Positions 16,516 through 25,413 of a DNA stretch of 64,000 bases are shown piece after piece; the stretch's first letter is position 1, and each line of letters starts with the position of its first letter. The position numbers and the translations under genes are program-made. The stretch covers positions 1 to 64,000 of the forward strand of contig NZ_JAJEPR010000015.1 in NCBI RefSeq assembly GCF_020686945.1, given 5' to 3'. The stretch is from Limivivens faecihominis. Lineage in GTDB: Bacteria; Bacillota; Clostridia; Lachnospirales; Lachnospiraceae. The notes under the pieces were generated by a model. The model ran no database searches. It was given only the letters and a program-made list of their open reading frames with translations, and had not been told where the DNA came from.

Positions 16516-17477
16516 TTCACGGAGTAATCAATATTTATAAAGAGCGGGGCTTTACCTCCCATGATGTGGTGGGTAAGCTCCGCGGTATTTTAAGACAGAA
16601 AAAAATCGGCCACACAGGAACGCTGGACCCGGACGCGGAGGGCGTGCTTCCCGTCTGCCTGGGAAAAGCCACCAAGCTCTGCGATCTTCTGACGGACAAG
16701 GAGAAGACTTACCGGGCTGTGCTCCTTCTGGGAAAAACGACGGACACGCAGGATGTCTCAGGAACAGTTCTCTCCGAGGCGCCAGTGACGGCAGAGGAGG
16801 AAAAGGTCCGGGAGGCCATTCTCTCCTTCGTGGGGGACTACGATCAGATCCCGCCGATGTATTCCGCCCTGAAGGTCAACGGCCAGAAGCTCTGCGACCT
16901 GGCCCGGGCGGGCAAAGAGGTGGAGAGAAAGCCGAGAAGAGTCACGATCCGGGAGATCCGGATTGAGAAGATCGACCTTCCCAGGGTGACGATGGAAGTG
17001 ACCTGCTCCAAGGGAACCTATATCCGGACCCTCTGTCAGGACATCGGAGAAAACTTGGGCTGCGGCGGTTGTATGGAGAGCCTTCTCCGTACCCGCGTGG
17101 AACGTTTTACTCTTGAGGATGCCATCAAACTTGGAGAAGTGGAGGCCATCAAGGCGGAAAAAGGTCTCGACGGTCTCATGGAGAAAATCCTTCCGATCGA
17201 CGGCATGTTTCCCGATGCTCTGAAGGCGGTGGTTCCGGAGAAGGGCATGAAAGCTTTGGTCAACGGAAACAGCCTGAAGGAGAATCAGATTCGCCCGGAA
17301 AGAGCGGCAGCAGATAACGAGCGGGTCCGTGTCTATGATGAGGCGGGCAGATTTTACGCGCTCTACCGGTACGAGGCAGCGGAAAAACAGTACCGGCTGG
17401 AAAAAATGTTTTATGACCGGGAGGAGGAACAAGATGGAATACATACAGGGGCTGGAAGGACTTTATATCAACGATGA
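16512..17477 (+). CDS. truB: tRNA pseudouridine-55 synthase
   Basis: Isomerises U55 in the T-loop of tRNAs. The N-terminus GVINIYKERGFTSHDVV and the catalytic aspartate Asp39 in HTGTLDPDAEGVL are diagnostic. The catalytic domain is followed by a PUA-like C-terminus. Length 321, somewhat above the usual 290-310. The start is GTG 16512, overlapping the nrnA stop. The 3' end overlaps ribF by 44 bases, and the last residues (from about 308) show no conservation I recognise. Confidence 0.93.
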   Translation: MIHGVINIYKERGFTSHDVVGKLRGILRQKKIGHTGTLDPDAEGVLPVCLGKATKLCDLLTDKEKTYRAVLLLGKTTDTQDVSGTVLSEAPVTAEEEKVREAILSFVGDYDQIPPMYSALKVNGQKLCDLARAGKEVERKPRRVTIREIRIEKIDLPRVTMEVTCSKGTYIRTLCQDIGENLGCGGCMESLLRTRVERFTLEDAIKLGEVEAIKAEKGLDGLMEKILPIDGMFPDALKAVVPEKGMKALVNGNSLKENQIRPERAAADNERVRVYDEAGRFYALYRYEAAEKQYRLEKMFYDREEEQDGIHTGAGRTLYQR

Positions 17478-18327
17478 GACCGCCGTCACCCTGGGAAAAT
17501 TTGACGGCCTTCACCGGGGACACCAGAAACTGATCCGCCGCACCCGGGGATTTGCCCGGCAGGGCCTGAAAAGCGTGGTTTTCACGCTGGATTTCAACCG
17601 AAAGGGCATGCTTCTCACCCGTGAGGAGCGCCGCGCCATGTTGGAAAAGCAGGGAGTCGATTACCTGGTGGAGTGTCCTTTTCTTCCCGAGGTGGCCCAT
17701 ATGGAGCCGGAGGAGTTCATCCGCGGTATTCTGGCGGAAAAGCTCCATGCCCGGGAGGTCATTGTGGGAGCGGATTTCCACTTTGGCTATGAGAGAAAAG
17801 GCGACGCCCACCTTCTGATGGAGCTTCAGAAGATCTACGGCTATGAGGCAGAGATCATAAAGAAGGAAACTTACAACGGCCGGGAGATCAGCAGCACTTA
17901 TATCCGGGAAGCCCTGGAAAAAGGCGAGATGGAGCTGGCAAAAGACCTTCTCGGCTATCCGTATTTTGTCTCCGGCGAAGTGCTTCACGGAAGACATATG
18001 GGCGGGCGGCTCCTTTTTCCCACGACGAATCTCATCCCGACGACGAGAAAACTTCTGCCTCCGAACGGCGTCTACGTTTCCAGAACCCATCTGGAGGATG
18101 GAAGGATCTTAGGCGGCATGACGAACATCGGCTACAAGCCCACGGTGGGAGAAAAGTTCCGGGGCGTGGAGACCTATCTCTACGATGTGGACGAGGATCT
18201 TTACGGAGCGGATATCCGGGTGGAACTGCTTCATTTTATCCGCCCCGAGCGGAAGTTTGAATCTCTGGATGCTCTCCGGGAGCAGATGGAAAAAGATATC
18301 GCCTGCGGAAAGGAGTTCCTGAAATGA
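17434..18327 (+). CDS. ribF: Bifunctional riboflavin kinase / FAD synthetase
   Basis: Converts riboflavin to FMN and FMN to FAD. The nucleotidyltransferase half has GKFDGLHRGH at 21-30 and ISSTYIREAL. The kinase half has FPTTNL, GVYVS and the MTNIGYKPT segment. ATG 17434 behind GAGGAGG gives 297 residues, a normal length; the frame is open further upstream but without a binding site. It starts 44 bases inside truB, and its stop forms ATGA with the next gene. Confidence 0.94.
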   Translation: MEYIQGLEGLYINDETAVTLGKFDGLHRGHQKLIRRTRGFARQGLKSVVFTLDFNRKGMLLTREERRAMLEKQGVDYLVECPFLPEVAHMEPEEFIRGILAEKLHAREVIVGADFHFGYERKGDAHLLMELQKIYGYEAEIIKKETYNGREISSTYIREALEKGEMELAKDLLGYPYFVSGEVLHGRHMGGRLLFPTTNLIPTTRKLLPPNGVYVSRTHLEDGRILGGMTNIGYKPTVGEKFRGVETYLYDVDEDLYGADIRVELLHFIRPERKFESLDALREQMEKDIACGKEFLK

Positions 18328-18773
18328 GCACAATGCTGGAAAATGCCAGCGAAGTCCTTTTTGTCTTAGGAATCCTTTTTACCGTCGCGGGAGTGATTTT
18401 CCGGGAGATCCGCCGGGCCAAGGACCCTTATAAAGGAAGGGCTGTGGCTACCGTGGTGGAGCTTGCTCCGGGTAAACCCGACCGGGCAGGAAAAGAGGCG
18501 GGCGTTCATGACTATTATTATCCGGTTATGACCTTCTATGCCTCCAACGGCCGTCTGATCCGGGAGCGCTACCGTAAGGGCAGCAATCCGCCGGCCTTCC
18601 GGGTGGGCGAAAAAGTGCCTGTCCGCTATGATGCGGAAAAGCCCGAACGCTTCACGCTGAACCATCCGGGCAAGGAAGAAAAGGTGGAACTGCTCCTCTA
18701 TTTTGCAGGGCTTCTTTTCATTCTTGCCGGCGGCGTCTGTTATCTTCTGTTCGGGCTTCGGATTCTGGGCTGA
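18324..18773 (+). CDS. DUF3592-like membrane protein
   Basis: 149 residues with a hydrophobic helix at each end (about 10-27 and 125-145) flanking a soluble, probably beta-rich domain containing PVMTFYASNGR, then GEKVPVRYDAEKPERF. This topology and the VRYDPEKP-like segment match the DUF3592 family, whose function is unknown. The start overlaps ribF as ATGA, so it is translated with the operon. Not usually part of this operon, so possibly a lineage-specific addition. Confidence 0.7.
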   Translation: MSTMLENASEVLFVLGILFTVAGVIFREIRRAKDPYKGRAVATVVELAPGKPDRAGKEAGVHDYYYPVMTFYASNGRLIRERYRKGSNPPAFRVGEKVPVRYDAEKPERFTLNHPGKEEKVELLLYFAGLLFILAGGVCYLLFGLRILG

Positions 18774-18800
18774 GACTTCGCAAAATCTCAAGAAAATGAG

Positions 18801-18829
18801 TTGACGGAAGGAGAAACATCTGTTATACT
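18801..18829 (+). promoter_or_regulatory. Promoter of rpsO
   Basis: TTGACG at 18801-18806 and TATACT at 18824-18829, spacer 17. The leader contains GTCACTAAG near 18850 pairing with CTTAAGTGAC near 18890. This could be the S15 autoregulatory structure known from other bacteria, but I could not confirm the motif. Confidence 0.75.
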
Positions 18830-18927
18830 TGTGCAGTATGAGTTTAGCCGTCACTAAGGTTGCGGACACTCCGACCCCGTCTTAAGTGACAGGTGATTAT
18901 ATTAAATTATTTTAGGAGGATTTTATC

Positions 18928-19194
18928 ATGATTTCCAAAGAGAAGAAAACAGCTATCATCAACGAGTATGCAAGAAAAGCAGGAGATACCGGTTCACCGG
19001 AAGTTCAGATCGCTATTCTGACCGCTCGTATCCAGGAGCTTACCGCTCATCTGCAGGAGAACCCGAAGGATCATCATTCCAGAAGAGGTCTTCTGAAAAT
19101 GGTTGGTCAGAGACGTGGACTCCTTGCATATCTGAAGAAAACAGATCTGGAAGGCTATCGTGCACTGATCGCAAAACTTGGTATCAGAAAATAA
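18928..19194 (+). CDS. rpsO: 30S ribosomal protein S15
   Basis: Primary 16S rRNA-binding protein of the 30S platform, 88 residues as usual. GDTGSPEVQIAILTARI, DHHSRRGLLKMVGQRR and LLAYLKK are unmistakable. AGGAGG lies upstream of ATG 18928. It has its own promoter and terminator and is followed by pnp, the common bacterial order. Confidence 0.97.
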   Translation: MISKEKKTAIINEYARKAGDTGSPEVQIAILTARIQELTAHLQENPKDHHSRRGLLKMVGQRRGLLAYLKKTDLEGYRALIAKLGIRK

Positions 19195-19207
19195 TCAACA
19201 ACAAAAA

Positions 19208-19234
19208 GGGACGGATTTTTTCCGTCCCTGCTTT
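19208..19234 (+). terminator. Terminator of rpsO
   Basis: GGGACGGA at 19208-19215 pairs with TCCGTCCC at 19221-19228. The loop is T-rich and TGCTTTT follows. Confidence 0.75.
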
Positions 19235-19353
19235 TGTAAAGTAAACAAATGAGGCAGCAGGAGCCGCCGAGACCACTGAAAAGCGGATTTTTCAGGGAAA
19301 ATCTTTTTTTCAGTTGTTTCGGATGGATAGCTGCCGGAAAAGGAGAAAAACAT

Positions 19354-21444
19354 ATGTATAAGACGTTTTCCATGGAACTCGCCGGAAGAACGCTGAGCGT
19401 AGATATCGGCAGAGTTGCAAAACAGGCTAACGGTGCAGCTTTCATGCACTATGGCGACACCACCATTCTGAGCACCGCCACCGCATCCGACAAACCCCGT
19501 GAGGGTATCGATTTCTTCCCCCTGAGCGTAGAGTACGAGGAGAAGATGTACGCCGTAGGAAAGATCCCCGGCGGCTTCAACAAGAGAGAGGGAAAAGCCA
19601 GCGAGCATGCAATCCTGACTTCCCGTGTCATCGACCGTCCGATGCGTCCGCTGTTCCCGAAGGACTACCGCAACGACGTAACCCTCAATAACCTGGTTAT
19701 GTCCGTAGATCCCGAGTGCAACCCGGAAGTAGTCGCTATGCTGGGTTCCTCCATCGCTACCTGCATTTCCGATATTCCTTTCGATGGTCCCTGCGCCGCT
19801 ACCCAGATCGGTATGATTGACGGCGAACTCATCGTAAACCCGACCCTGGCTCAGAAGGATGTTTCCGATCTGCAGCTGACCGTTGCTTCCACCCGTGAAA
19901 AAGTTATCATGATCGAGGCAGGAGCAAAAGAGATTCCGGAAGCAAAAATGATCGAGGCTATTTTCAAGGCTCACGAAGTAAACCAGGAGATCATCAAATT
20001 CATCGATACCATCGTAGCTGAGTGCGGTAAGGCAAAACACTCCTACGAGAGCTGTGCAGTTCCCGAGGAGCTCTTCGAGGCCATCAAGAAGATCGTTCCT
20101 CCCGAAGAGATGGAAGTTGCCGTATTCACCGACGACAAACAGACCAGAGAAGAGAACATCCGTCAGATCACCGAGAAACTGGAAGCCGAGTTCGCTGACA
20201 ACGAGGACTGGCTGGCAATTCTTGGCGAGGCTATTTATCAGTATCAGAAGAAGACCGTCCGCAAGATGATCCTGAAAGATCACAAACGTCCGGATGGCCG
20301 TGCAATCACCGAGATCCGTCCGCTGGCAGCAGAGGTGGATATCATCCCGAGAGTTCATGGTTCTGCTATGTTCACCCGTGGACAGACTCAGATCTGCAAC
20401 GTCTGCACTCTGGCTCCTCTTTCCGAGGCACAGCGCCTGGATGGACTGGACGAGACAGAAGTAACCAAGAGATATATGCATCACTATAATTTCCCGAGCT
20501 ATTCTGTCGGAGAGACCAAACCCAGCCGTGGACCGGGACGTCGTGAGATCGGCCATGGAGCCCTGGCAGAGCGTGCCCTGGTTCCGGTACTGCCGAGTGA
20601 GGAGGAGTTCCCCTACGCAATCCGTACCGTATCCGAGACTTTCGAGTCCAACGGTTCCACTTCCCAGGCAAGTATCTGTGCATCCAGCATGTCCCTGATG
20701 GCAGCCGGTGTACCGATCAAATCCCCGGTAGCCGGTATCTCCTGTGGACTGGTAACTGGTGACACTGATGACGATTACATCGTTCTCACCGATATCCAGG
20801 GTCTTGAGGATTTCTTCGGCGATATGGACTTCAAGGTAGCCGGTACCCATAAAGGTATCACCGCTATCCAGATGGATATCAAGATTCACGGTCTGACCCG
20901 CCCGATCATTGAGGAGGCCATCGCCAGAACCCGTGAGGCCAGATTCTATATCATGGATGAGGTTATGGCAAAAGCCATCGCCGAGCCTAGAAAAGAAGTT
21001 GGCCAGTACGCACCGAAGATCGTTCAGATCCGCATCAATCCGGACAAGATCGGCGATGTGGTAGGACAGAAGGGTAAAACCATCAACGCTATCATCGACG
21101 AGACCGGCGTGAAGATCGATATCACCGATGACGGAGCAGTTTCTGTATGCGGAACCGATATGGCTATGATCCAGAAAGCCATCGATCTCATCAAGATCAT
21201 CGTAACCGACTTCGAGGCTGGCCAGATCCTGACCGGTAAAGTAGTCAGCATCAAAGAGTTCGGTGCCTTCATCGAGTTTGCTCCTGGCAAAGAGGGAATG
21301 GTTCACATCTCCAAGATCGCCAAAGAGCGCATCAACCATGTAGAAGATGTTCTGACCCTGGGCGACATCGTCAAAGTCGTTTGCCTCGGCAAAGACAAGA
21401 TGGGCAGAATGAGCTTCAGCATCAAGGATGTAAAAGAGAACTAA
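19354..21444 (+). CDS. pnp: Polyribonucleotide nucleotidyltransferase (PNPase)
   Basis: Phosphorolytic 3'-5' exoribonuclease of RNA decay. It has two RNase PH-like domains joined by an all-helical linker; the second contains GRREIGHGALAERAL. A KH domain (KIGDVVGQKGKTINAI) and a C-terminal S1 domain (FGAFIEFAPGKEGMVHIS) follow. ATG 19354 behind AAAAGGAGA gives 696 residues, the standard length. The open frame extends 35 codons upstream, but that part has no conservation. No clear promoter was seen between the rpsO terminator and pnp, so partial read-through is possible. Confidence 0.96.
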   Translation: MYKTFSMELAGRTLSVDIGRVAKQANGAAFMHYGDTTILSTATASDKPREGIDFFPLSVEYEEKMYAVGKIPGGFNKREGKASEHAILTSRVIDRPMRPLFPKDYRNDVTLNNLVMSVDPECNPEVVAMLGSSIATCISDIPFDGPCAATQIGMIDGELIVNPTLAQKDVSDLQLTVASTREKVIMIEAGAKEIPEAKMIEAIFKAHEVNQEIIKFIDTIVAECGKAKHSYESCAVPEELFEAIKKIVPPEEMEVAVFTDDKQTREENIRQITEKLEAEFADNEDWLAILGEAIYQYQKKTVRKMILKDHKRPDGRAITEIRPLAAEVDIIPRVHGSAMFTRGQTQICNVCTLAPLSEAQRLDGLDETEVTKRYMHHYNFPSYSVGETKPSRGPGRREIGHGALAERALVPVLPSEEEFPYAIRTVSETFESNGSTSQASICASSMSLMAAGVPIKSPVAGISCGLVTGDTDDDYIVLTDIQGLEDFFGDMDFKVAGTHKGITAIQMDIKIHGLTRPIIEEAIARTREARFYIMDEVMAKAIAEPRKEVGQYAPKIVQIRINPDKIGDVVGQKGKTINAIIDETGVKIDITDDGAVSVCGTDMAMIQKAIDLIKIIVTDFEAGQILTGKVVSIKEFGAFIEFAPGKEGMVHISKIAKERINHVEDVLTLGDIVKVVCLGKDKMGRMSFSIKDVKEN

Positions 21445-21464
21445 ATTTCATAAAGAAAATGAGG

Positions 21465-21497
21465 GCCGCCCCGGAGTTGTGGGGCGGTTCTTTTTTA
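21465..21497 (+). terminator. Terminator of pnp
   Basis: CCGCCCC at 21466-21472 pairs with GGGGCGG at 21481-21487, followed by TTCTTTTTT. Confidence 0.85.
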
Positions 21498-21738
21498 CAA
21501 GGCTTGTCTTAGCTCTGGTGGCTTTCGCATGGCCGCCTCTCTCCGTGTGACTTTCCAGAAAAAGTTCCACGTTGTCCGGACAGTTCTCCTTTTTCAAAGT
21601 CTCTCTCGTGTGCGAAAAGATGTACACGACACTTACGATGCACAGATTCAGGCAGATCATGTAGCAAATGTCAATTTCAAAGCATATGATGTAGAGCTGT
21701 TGCGCGTAGCGTATTTCGCGCTGGGGCAGAAAAATAGG

Positions 21739-21767
21739 TTGACAGGGTTTCGTGCGAAACTTATAAT
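21739..21767 (+). promoter_or_regulatory. Promoter of the HD-GYP/hisS pair
   Basis: Consensus TTGACA at 21739-21744 and consensus TATAAT at 21762-21767 with a 17-base spacer. Confidence 0.85.
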
Positions 21768-21809
21768 GGTACACGGACAATTATACAAAAAATACAAAGG
21801 ATTTTTAAA

Positions 21810-22418
21810 ATGGAGAAAAGAACAACAGGACACATTTTACGGCTGAACCTGGCCGCGGAGCTGACACATGGCATGTGCGTGAGCAATTTGGCTTTTCAGG
21901 TAGCGTGCGAAATGGGACTGCCTCCTGAAACCTGCCACGAGATGGCAGTGGCGGGAATGGTCCATGATATCGGAAAGCTTGAGATCGCCAAATATCTCTA
22001 CAGCAGAGAGCCGGATCCGCTGACCATCGAGGAGCTGAAGTATGTGAGAACACATTCCACTATGGGATATGCGATCCTGAATGAACGCCATTATTCGGAA
22101 TTTGTCTTGCAGTCCATTCTGCATCACCATGAAAATTATGACGGTTCCGGATATCCTTCCAACCTGGCGGGAGAAGAGATCCCTCTAGGGGCGAGGATTT
22201 TAAGAGTCTCAGATACCTTTGCGGCCCTGATCTCGGACCGGCCCTACCGGAAAGCCTTTTCCATGGAGGAGGCTGTGGCGCTGATGATCGACGAGATCAA
22301 GGATTTTGACGTGGGCGTTTTTCTGGCTTTTCAGAGAGTAGTTCACGGGCCGCACATAGAGGAGATCATGGAAATAAATAAGCAGGTTTTTGACCTGAAT
22401 GAGGAGGAATTAAGATAA
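21810..22418 (+). CDS. HD-GYP-type phosphohydrolase domain protein
   Basis: 202 residues forming a single HD domain with His52-Asp53 (HDIGK), the His105-His107 cluster (HHHENYDGSGYP, ending at 116) and SDTFAALISDRPYR. This matches HD-GYP proteins, some of which hydrolyse cyclic di-GMP. It has no receiver or sensor domain, and the C-terminal 60 residues are unassigned. Product activity cannot be told from sequence. It shares its last base with the hisS start (TAATG), so the two are translationally coupled under one strong promoter, an unusual partnership for a tRNA synthetase. Confidence 0.8.
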   Translation: MEKRTTGHILRLNLAAELTHGMCVSNLAFQVACEMGLPPETCHEMAVAGMVHDIGKLEIAKYLYSREPDPLTIEELKYVRTHSTMGYAILNERHYSEFVLQSILHHHENYDGSGYPSNLAGEEIPLGARILRVSDTFAALISDRPYRKAFSMEEAVALMIDEIKDFDVGVFLAFQRVVHGPHIEEIMEINKQVFDLNEEELR

Positions 22419-23671
22419 TGCCATTAAAGAAGAAACCGGTCACCGGTATGAAAGACATTCTGCCCAGAGAGATGGAGATCCGAAACTATGTGATGAATCT
22501 CATCAAAGAGACCTACGGAATGTTCGGTTTTGTAAATATTGAGACTCCCTGCGTGGAGCACATCGAGAACCTTTCCAGCAAACAGGGCGGAGAGAACGAG
22601 AAACTGATCTTCAAGATCATGAAACGGGGAGAGAAGCTCAAACTGGAGACAGCCCAGAGCGATGCAGACCTCGTGGATGGCGGTCTTCGCTATGACCTGA
22701 CCGTGCCGCTTTCCCGTTACTATTCCAACAATGCCAACGAGCTTCCGAGCCCTTTCAAGGCTCTGCAGATGGGCAATGTGTGGAGAGCAGACCGTCCCCA
22801 GAGAGGCCGTTACCGTCAGTTCATGCAGTGTGATATCGATATCCTCGGCGAGCCAACGATTCTCGCTGAGATCGAGCTCATCCAGGCTACTTCCACTCTG
22901 GTTGGAAAGCTGGATTTCCAGGGCTTCACGATCCGCATCAACGACCGTAAGATCCTGAAAGCTATGGCTGCTTACAGTGGTTTCCCGGAGGAGGCTTACG
23001 ACGAGGTTTTCATTATCCTGGACAAGATGGATAAGATCGGCCTTGAAGGCGTGGAAGAGGAGCTTGTAAAAGCAGGCTACGAGAAGGAAAAGGCAGAGAA
23101 ATATCTGGAGCTCTACCGCGAGGTGACACCGGATCTTGCCGGCATCCGTTACCTGAAAGAGAAACTGACCGGTTTCCTGGATCCGAAATGTGCCGAGGAC
23201 CTCGAGACCATCATTACGAGCGTGGAAGCAGTCAAGACCGCAGACTTCAAGCTGGTCTTCGACCCGACTCTGGTGCGCGGCATGTCCTATTACACCGGCC
23301 CGATCTTTGAGATCAGCATCGACGGCTTCGGCGGTTCTGTGGGCGGCGGCGGCCGTTATGACGAGATGATCGGACGTTTCACCGGCCAGAACACGCCGGC
23401 CTGCGGTTTCTCCGTCGGCTTTGAGCGTATTGTCATGCTGCTTCTGGAGAAGGATTACCAGATCCCCTCCAGAAAAGAGAAGAAAGCCTTCCTGATTGAA
23501 AAAGGAATCGCCGGGGACGCTCTCATCAAAGTCTTCGAGGAGGCCAAGGCAGAGAGAGCTACAGGCGTACAGGTCAATGTGGTACAGATGAAGAAAAACC
23601 GGAAATTCCAGGTAGAGCAGCTCGAAAAAGAGGGCTATACGGAAATCCGCAGCTTTTATGTAGAAAAGTAA
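22418..23671 (+). CDS. hisS: Histidyl-tRNA synthetase, divergent type with short C-terminus
   Basis: Class II synthetase. Motif 2 reads VWRADRPQRGRYRQFMQCD, and the histidine-specific loops are VRGMSYYTG and GGGGRYDEM. The segment LRYDLTVPLSRYYSNN resembles the eukaryotic/archaeal-like HisRS branch rather than the usual bacterial RPEGT form. The anticodon-binding domain after about residue 345 is only some 70 residues and lacks the normal last strands. The start shares one base with the HD-GYP gene. If the genome has another hisS, this could be a specialised copy; within this window it is the only one. Confidence 0.85.
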   Translation: MPLKKKPVTGMKDILPREMEIRNYVMNLIKETYGMFGFVNIETPCVEHIENLSSKQGGENEKLIFKIMKRGEKLKLETAQSDADLVDGGLRYDLTVPLSRYYSNNANELPSPFKALQMGNVWRADRPQRGRYRQFMQCDIDILGEPTILAEIELIQATSTLVGKLDFQGFTIRINDRKILKAMAAYSGFPEEAYDEVFIILDKMDKIGLEGVEEELVKAGYEKEKAEKYLELYREVTPDLAGIRYLKEKLTGFLDPKCAEDLETIITSVEAVKTADFKLVFDPTLVRGMSYYTGPIFEISIDGFGGSVGGGGRYDEMIGRFTGQNTPACGFSVGFERIVMLLLEKDYQIPSRKEKKAFLIEKGIAGDALIKVFEEAKAERATGVQVNVVQMKKNRKFQVEQLEKEGYTEIRSFYVEK

Positions 23672-23676
23672 AAAAG

Positions 23677-23728
23677 AACCGCTGGTCGGAAGAAGAGGGA
23701 TTCTCTTAAACCGGACAGCGGTTTTTTG
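23677..23728 (+). terminator. Terminator of hisS
   Basis: AACCGCTGGTCGG at 23677-23689 pairs with CCGGACAGCGGTT near 23711-23723, followed by a T-run. Confidence 0.8.
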
Positions 23729-23747
23729 TTATGGCGACAAGGAAAAT

Positions 23748-23780
23748 GCACGCACTTGTGCAAGTGCATTTGACGACCGC
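23748..23780 (-). terminator. Probable terminator of the minus-strand lipoprotein gene
   Basis: AAATGCAC and GTGCATTT form the outer arms and GCAC-TT-GTGC the inner arms of a near-perfect hairpin. On the minus strand it lies about 40-70 bases after the lipoprotein stop and ends in TTTT. Confidence 0.5.
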
Positions 23781-23818
23781 TAATCAGGGCGAGATTCGCG
23801 TAGCGTATCTCGTTTCTG

Positions 23819-24883
23819 TCAGTTGTCGTGGAAGGTGCTCAGGGCATCGTCGGAGCCGCCGAGGATCACCTCGCTGAACTCCTCGCCGATAGTCATTTCC
23901 CAGGTGGAGCCATTATTATGGAAGGTGAGGGGGACGGAGCGGAGGATCGTGGCCTCATTTTCATCCAGGGCTTCCTTCAGAAGCTTCGCCGATTTGTCGG
24001 CGATCTCGGAATCGGAGGCGCGTAAGGATTCGGTGGTTTCGGCATAGGCGAGAAGTTTCTGCTTATAAGCCTTGAGAACCGAAGCCATGTCAAGGCTCGT
24101 GATATCTGCGCTGGCCGTGGCGTCGTCGCCGTTGACGCGAAGCTGGGTCACATTATAATGGAAGCAGGAGGCGATCTGGGAGGCCAGGCTTAAGTCCACC
24201 TGGTCGGACTGTTCGCTTCCGATGGCGAAGACATCGTGCATGCCAAGATAAGAAACCCAGTCTTCAGGAGAAAAATCCGTAAAGACTCCTAGAGTGGCGT
24301 CAGCCACTTCCTCCGGTGTGAGGAGGTAGGGATCCTTAAGAGCAGTGATGAGACCGCTTACGATCTCGTCTTTCAATTCTTCAGTGGTCTGGATTTTCCA
24401 GTTTCCAGACTGACGAAGCAGACCAAAACTGGCGGTGGTTGTGCTTTCCTCGTATGTATTGGTTTTCAGGATATCGCGAAGAACCGTGAAATAGGAGTTC
24501 ATCGTGGTTGCGTCCTCGGTTCTCGGGTCCGCGGAGATCTTTGTCAAAGCCAGGCAGAGATCGTGGGCCAGGGTCTTAGCATCCAGATTTTTGATTTCCA
24601 CTGTGACCGTCGCCGTATCCTCGTTGGTTTCCGTGGAGAGAATCGAGTAGTCAAAATTCTGAAAGAACAGCCGGACCGCCTCGCTGGTTTCTTCTCCGAC
24701 GTCGGTGTCCCGGGTCTTGTTCTGAACGAGATCCTGATAGGAAACGAAGTTCTGGATGGTTTTTTCATCCAGTTTTTTGATCTGCTCGAGAGAGGAGCGA
24801 ACCAGTTTTTCCGGAGTCTTCGCCCCGCAGCCGGTGAGAAGAAACACCAGAAAGAGAAAAAGGATATTCCGTAAATTTTTCAT
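23819..24883 (-). CDS. Lipoprotein of unknown function
   Basis: 354 residues. The signal peptide ends in a lipobox, LLTGC with the lipidated Cys19, so the protein is anchored on the outer face of the membrane. The mature part consists of two regions of similar layout (about 25-170 and 185-350), each with a helix followed by strands ending in a WKI/WEMTI-type segment. This recalls DUF4878/DUF5105-like domains; family membership is inferred. AAGGAGG precedes the ATG. It is 21 bases downstream of the DUF1294 gene on the same strand and probably co-transcribed. Confidence 0.75.
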   Translation of the reverse strand: MKNLRNILFLFLVFLLTGCGAKTPEKLVRSSLEQIKKLDEKTIQNFVSYQDLVQNKTRDTDVGEETSEAVRLFFQNFDYSILSTETNEDTATVTVEIKNLDAKTLAHDLCLALTKISADPRTEDATTMNSYFTVLRDILKTNTYEESTTTASFGLLRQSGNWKIQTTEELKDEIVSGLITALKDPYLLTPEEVADATLGVFTDFSPEDWVSYLGMHDVFAIGSEQSDQVDLSLASQIASCFHYNVTQLRVNGDDATASADITSLDMASVLKAYKQKLLAYAETTESLRASDSEIADKSAKLLKEALDENEATILRSVPLTFHNNGSTWEMTIGEEFSEVILGGSDDALSTFHDN

Positions 24884-24904
24884 AAGAGCCTCCTTATGCG
24901 TGGT

Positions 24905-25180
24905 TTATGCCGTGAATCTCAGGCGGTATAGAAAGAGAACCGCGATCAGCTCCAGAACGAAGATCAGTGGCAGGCCGTAGCGGAAAGACGCGTGCCGTGT
25001 TTTGTGGCGAAAAAAGAACATGCCCGCAATGGACCCCGGGGAGCCGCCCAGAATCGCGATGAGAAAAAGGGTCCGTTCCGGAATCCGCCATTTCCCCAAC
25101 TGTGCTTTTCTCTTGTCGATCCCCATCGAACAGAACCCGATCAGGCTGAAAATAATACACCATCCGATCAAAAATTGCAT
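24905..25180 (-). CDS. DUF1294 membrane protein
   Basis: 91 residues with hydrophobic helices at about 1-20, 38-55 and 68-86. The conserved MGIDKRKAQLGKWRIPE, then LGGSPGSIAGMFFFRHKTRH, identify the DUF1294 family of small integral membrane proteins, whose function is unknown. A GAAAGGAAG site precedes the ATG at 25180. Confidence 0.85.
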   Translation of the reverse strand: MQFLIGWCIIFSLIGFCSMGIDKRKAQLGKWRIPERTLFLIAILGGSPGSIAGMFFFRHKTRHASFRYGLPLIFVLELIAVLFLYRLRFTA

Positions 25181-25319
25181 GAGAAACTTCCTTTCTTTGA
25201 TTTGGTTGAGTCCATTGTAGCGGAAAAGGGGCTCGGTGTCAAATGAAGGCGGAAAACAAAATCTTCACAAAATCAACACAAAATTCAGGTAAAATACGGA
25301 ACATTAAGGGAAATTTAAG

Positions 25320-25348
25320 TAGGCACTCCAGAATGAACGTGCTATAAT
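25320..25348 (+). promoter_or_regulatory. Promoter of the MacAB-like operon
   Basis: TATAAT at 25343-25348 preceded by TGC (extended -10). The -35 region TAGGCA at 25320-25325 is weak. The first gene starts at 25414 behind TTAGGAGGAG. Confidence 0.55.
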
Positions 25349-25413
25349 GGCACAGTAAACAGGAGCAAACTGGAAGGCACCTGAATAGTTGCATGAATTT
25401 TTAGGAGGAGACC

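Larger units (their letters stand above)
21445..21809. other. Intergenic region between pnp and the HD-GYP gene
   Basis: Contains the pnp terminator and, at its end, the HD-GYP promoter. An open frame at 21529-21846 overlaps the next gene in another frame, lacks a ribosome binding site and resembles nothing I know, so it is not called. A GCGTAGC element occurs at 21714-21720. Confidence 0.5.

Noticed and set aside
19195..21339. A 714-codon open frame opposite pnp
   Set aside because: Antisense shadow; pnp is certain and the translated antisense shows no domain.
21529..21846. A 105-codon open frame running into the HD-GYP gene
   Set aside because: Overlaps the consensus promoter of the HD-GYP gene and shows no conserved sequence.
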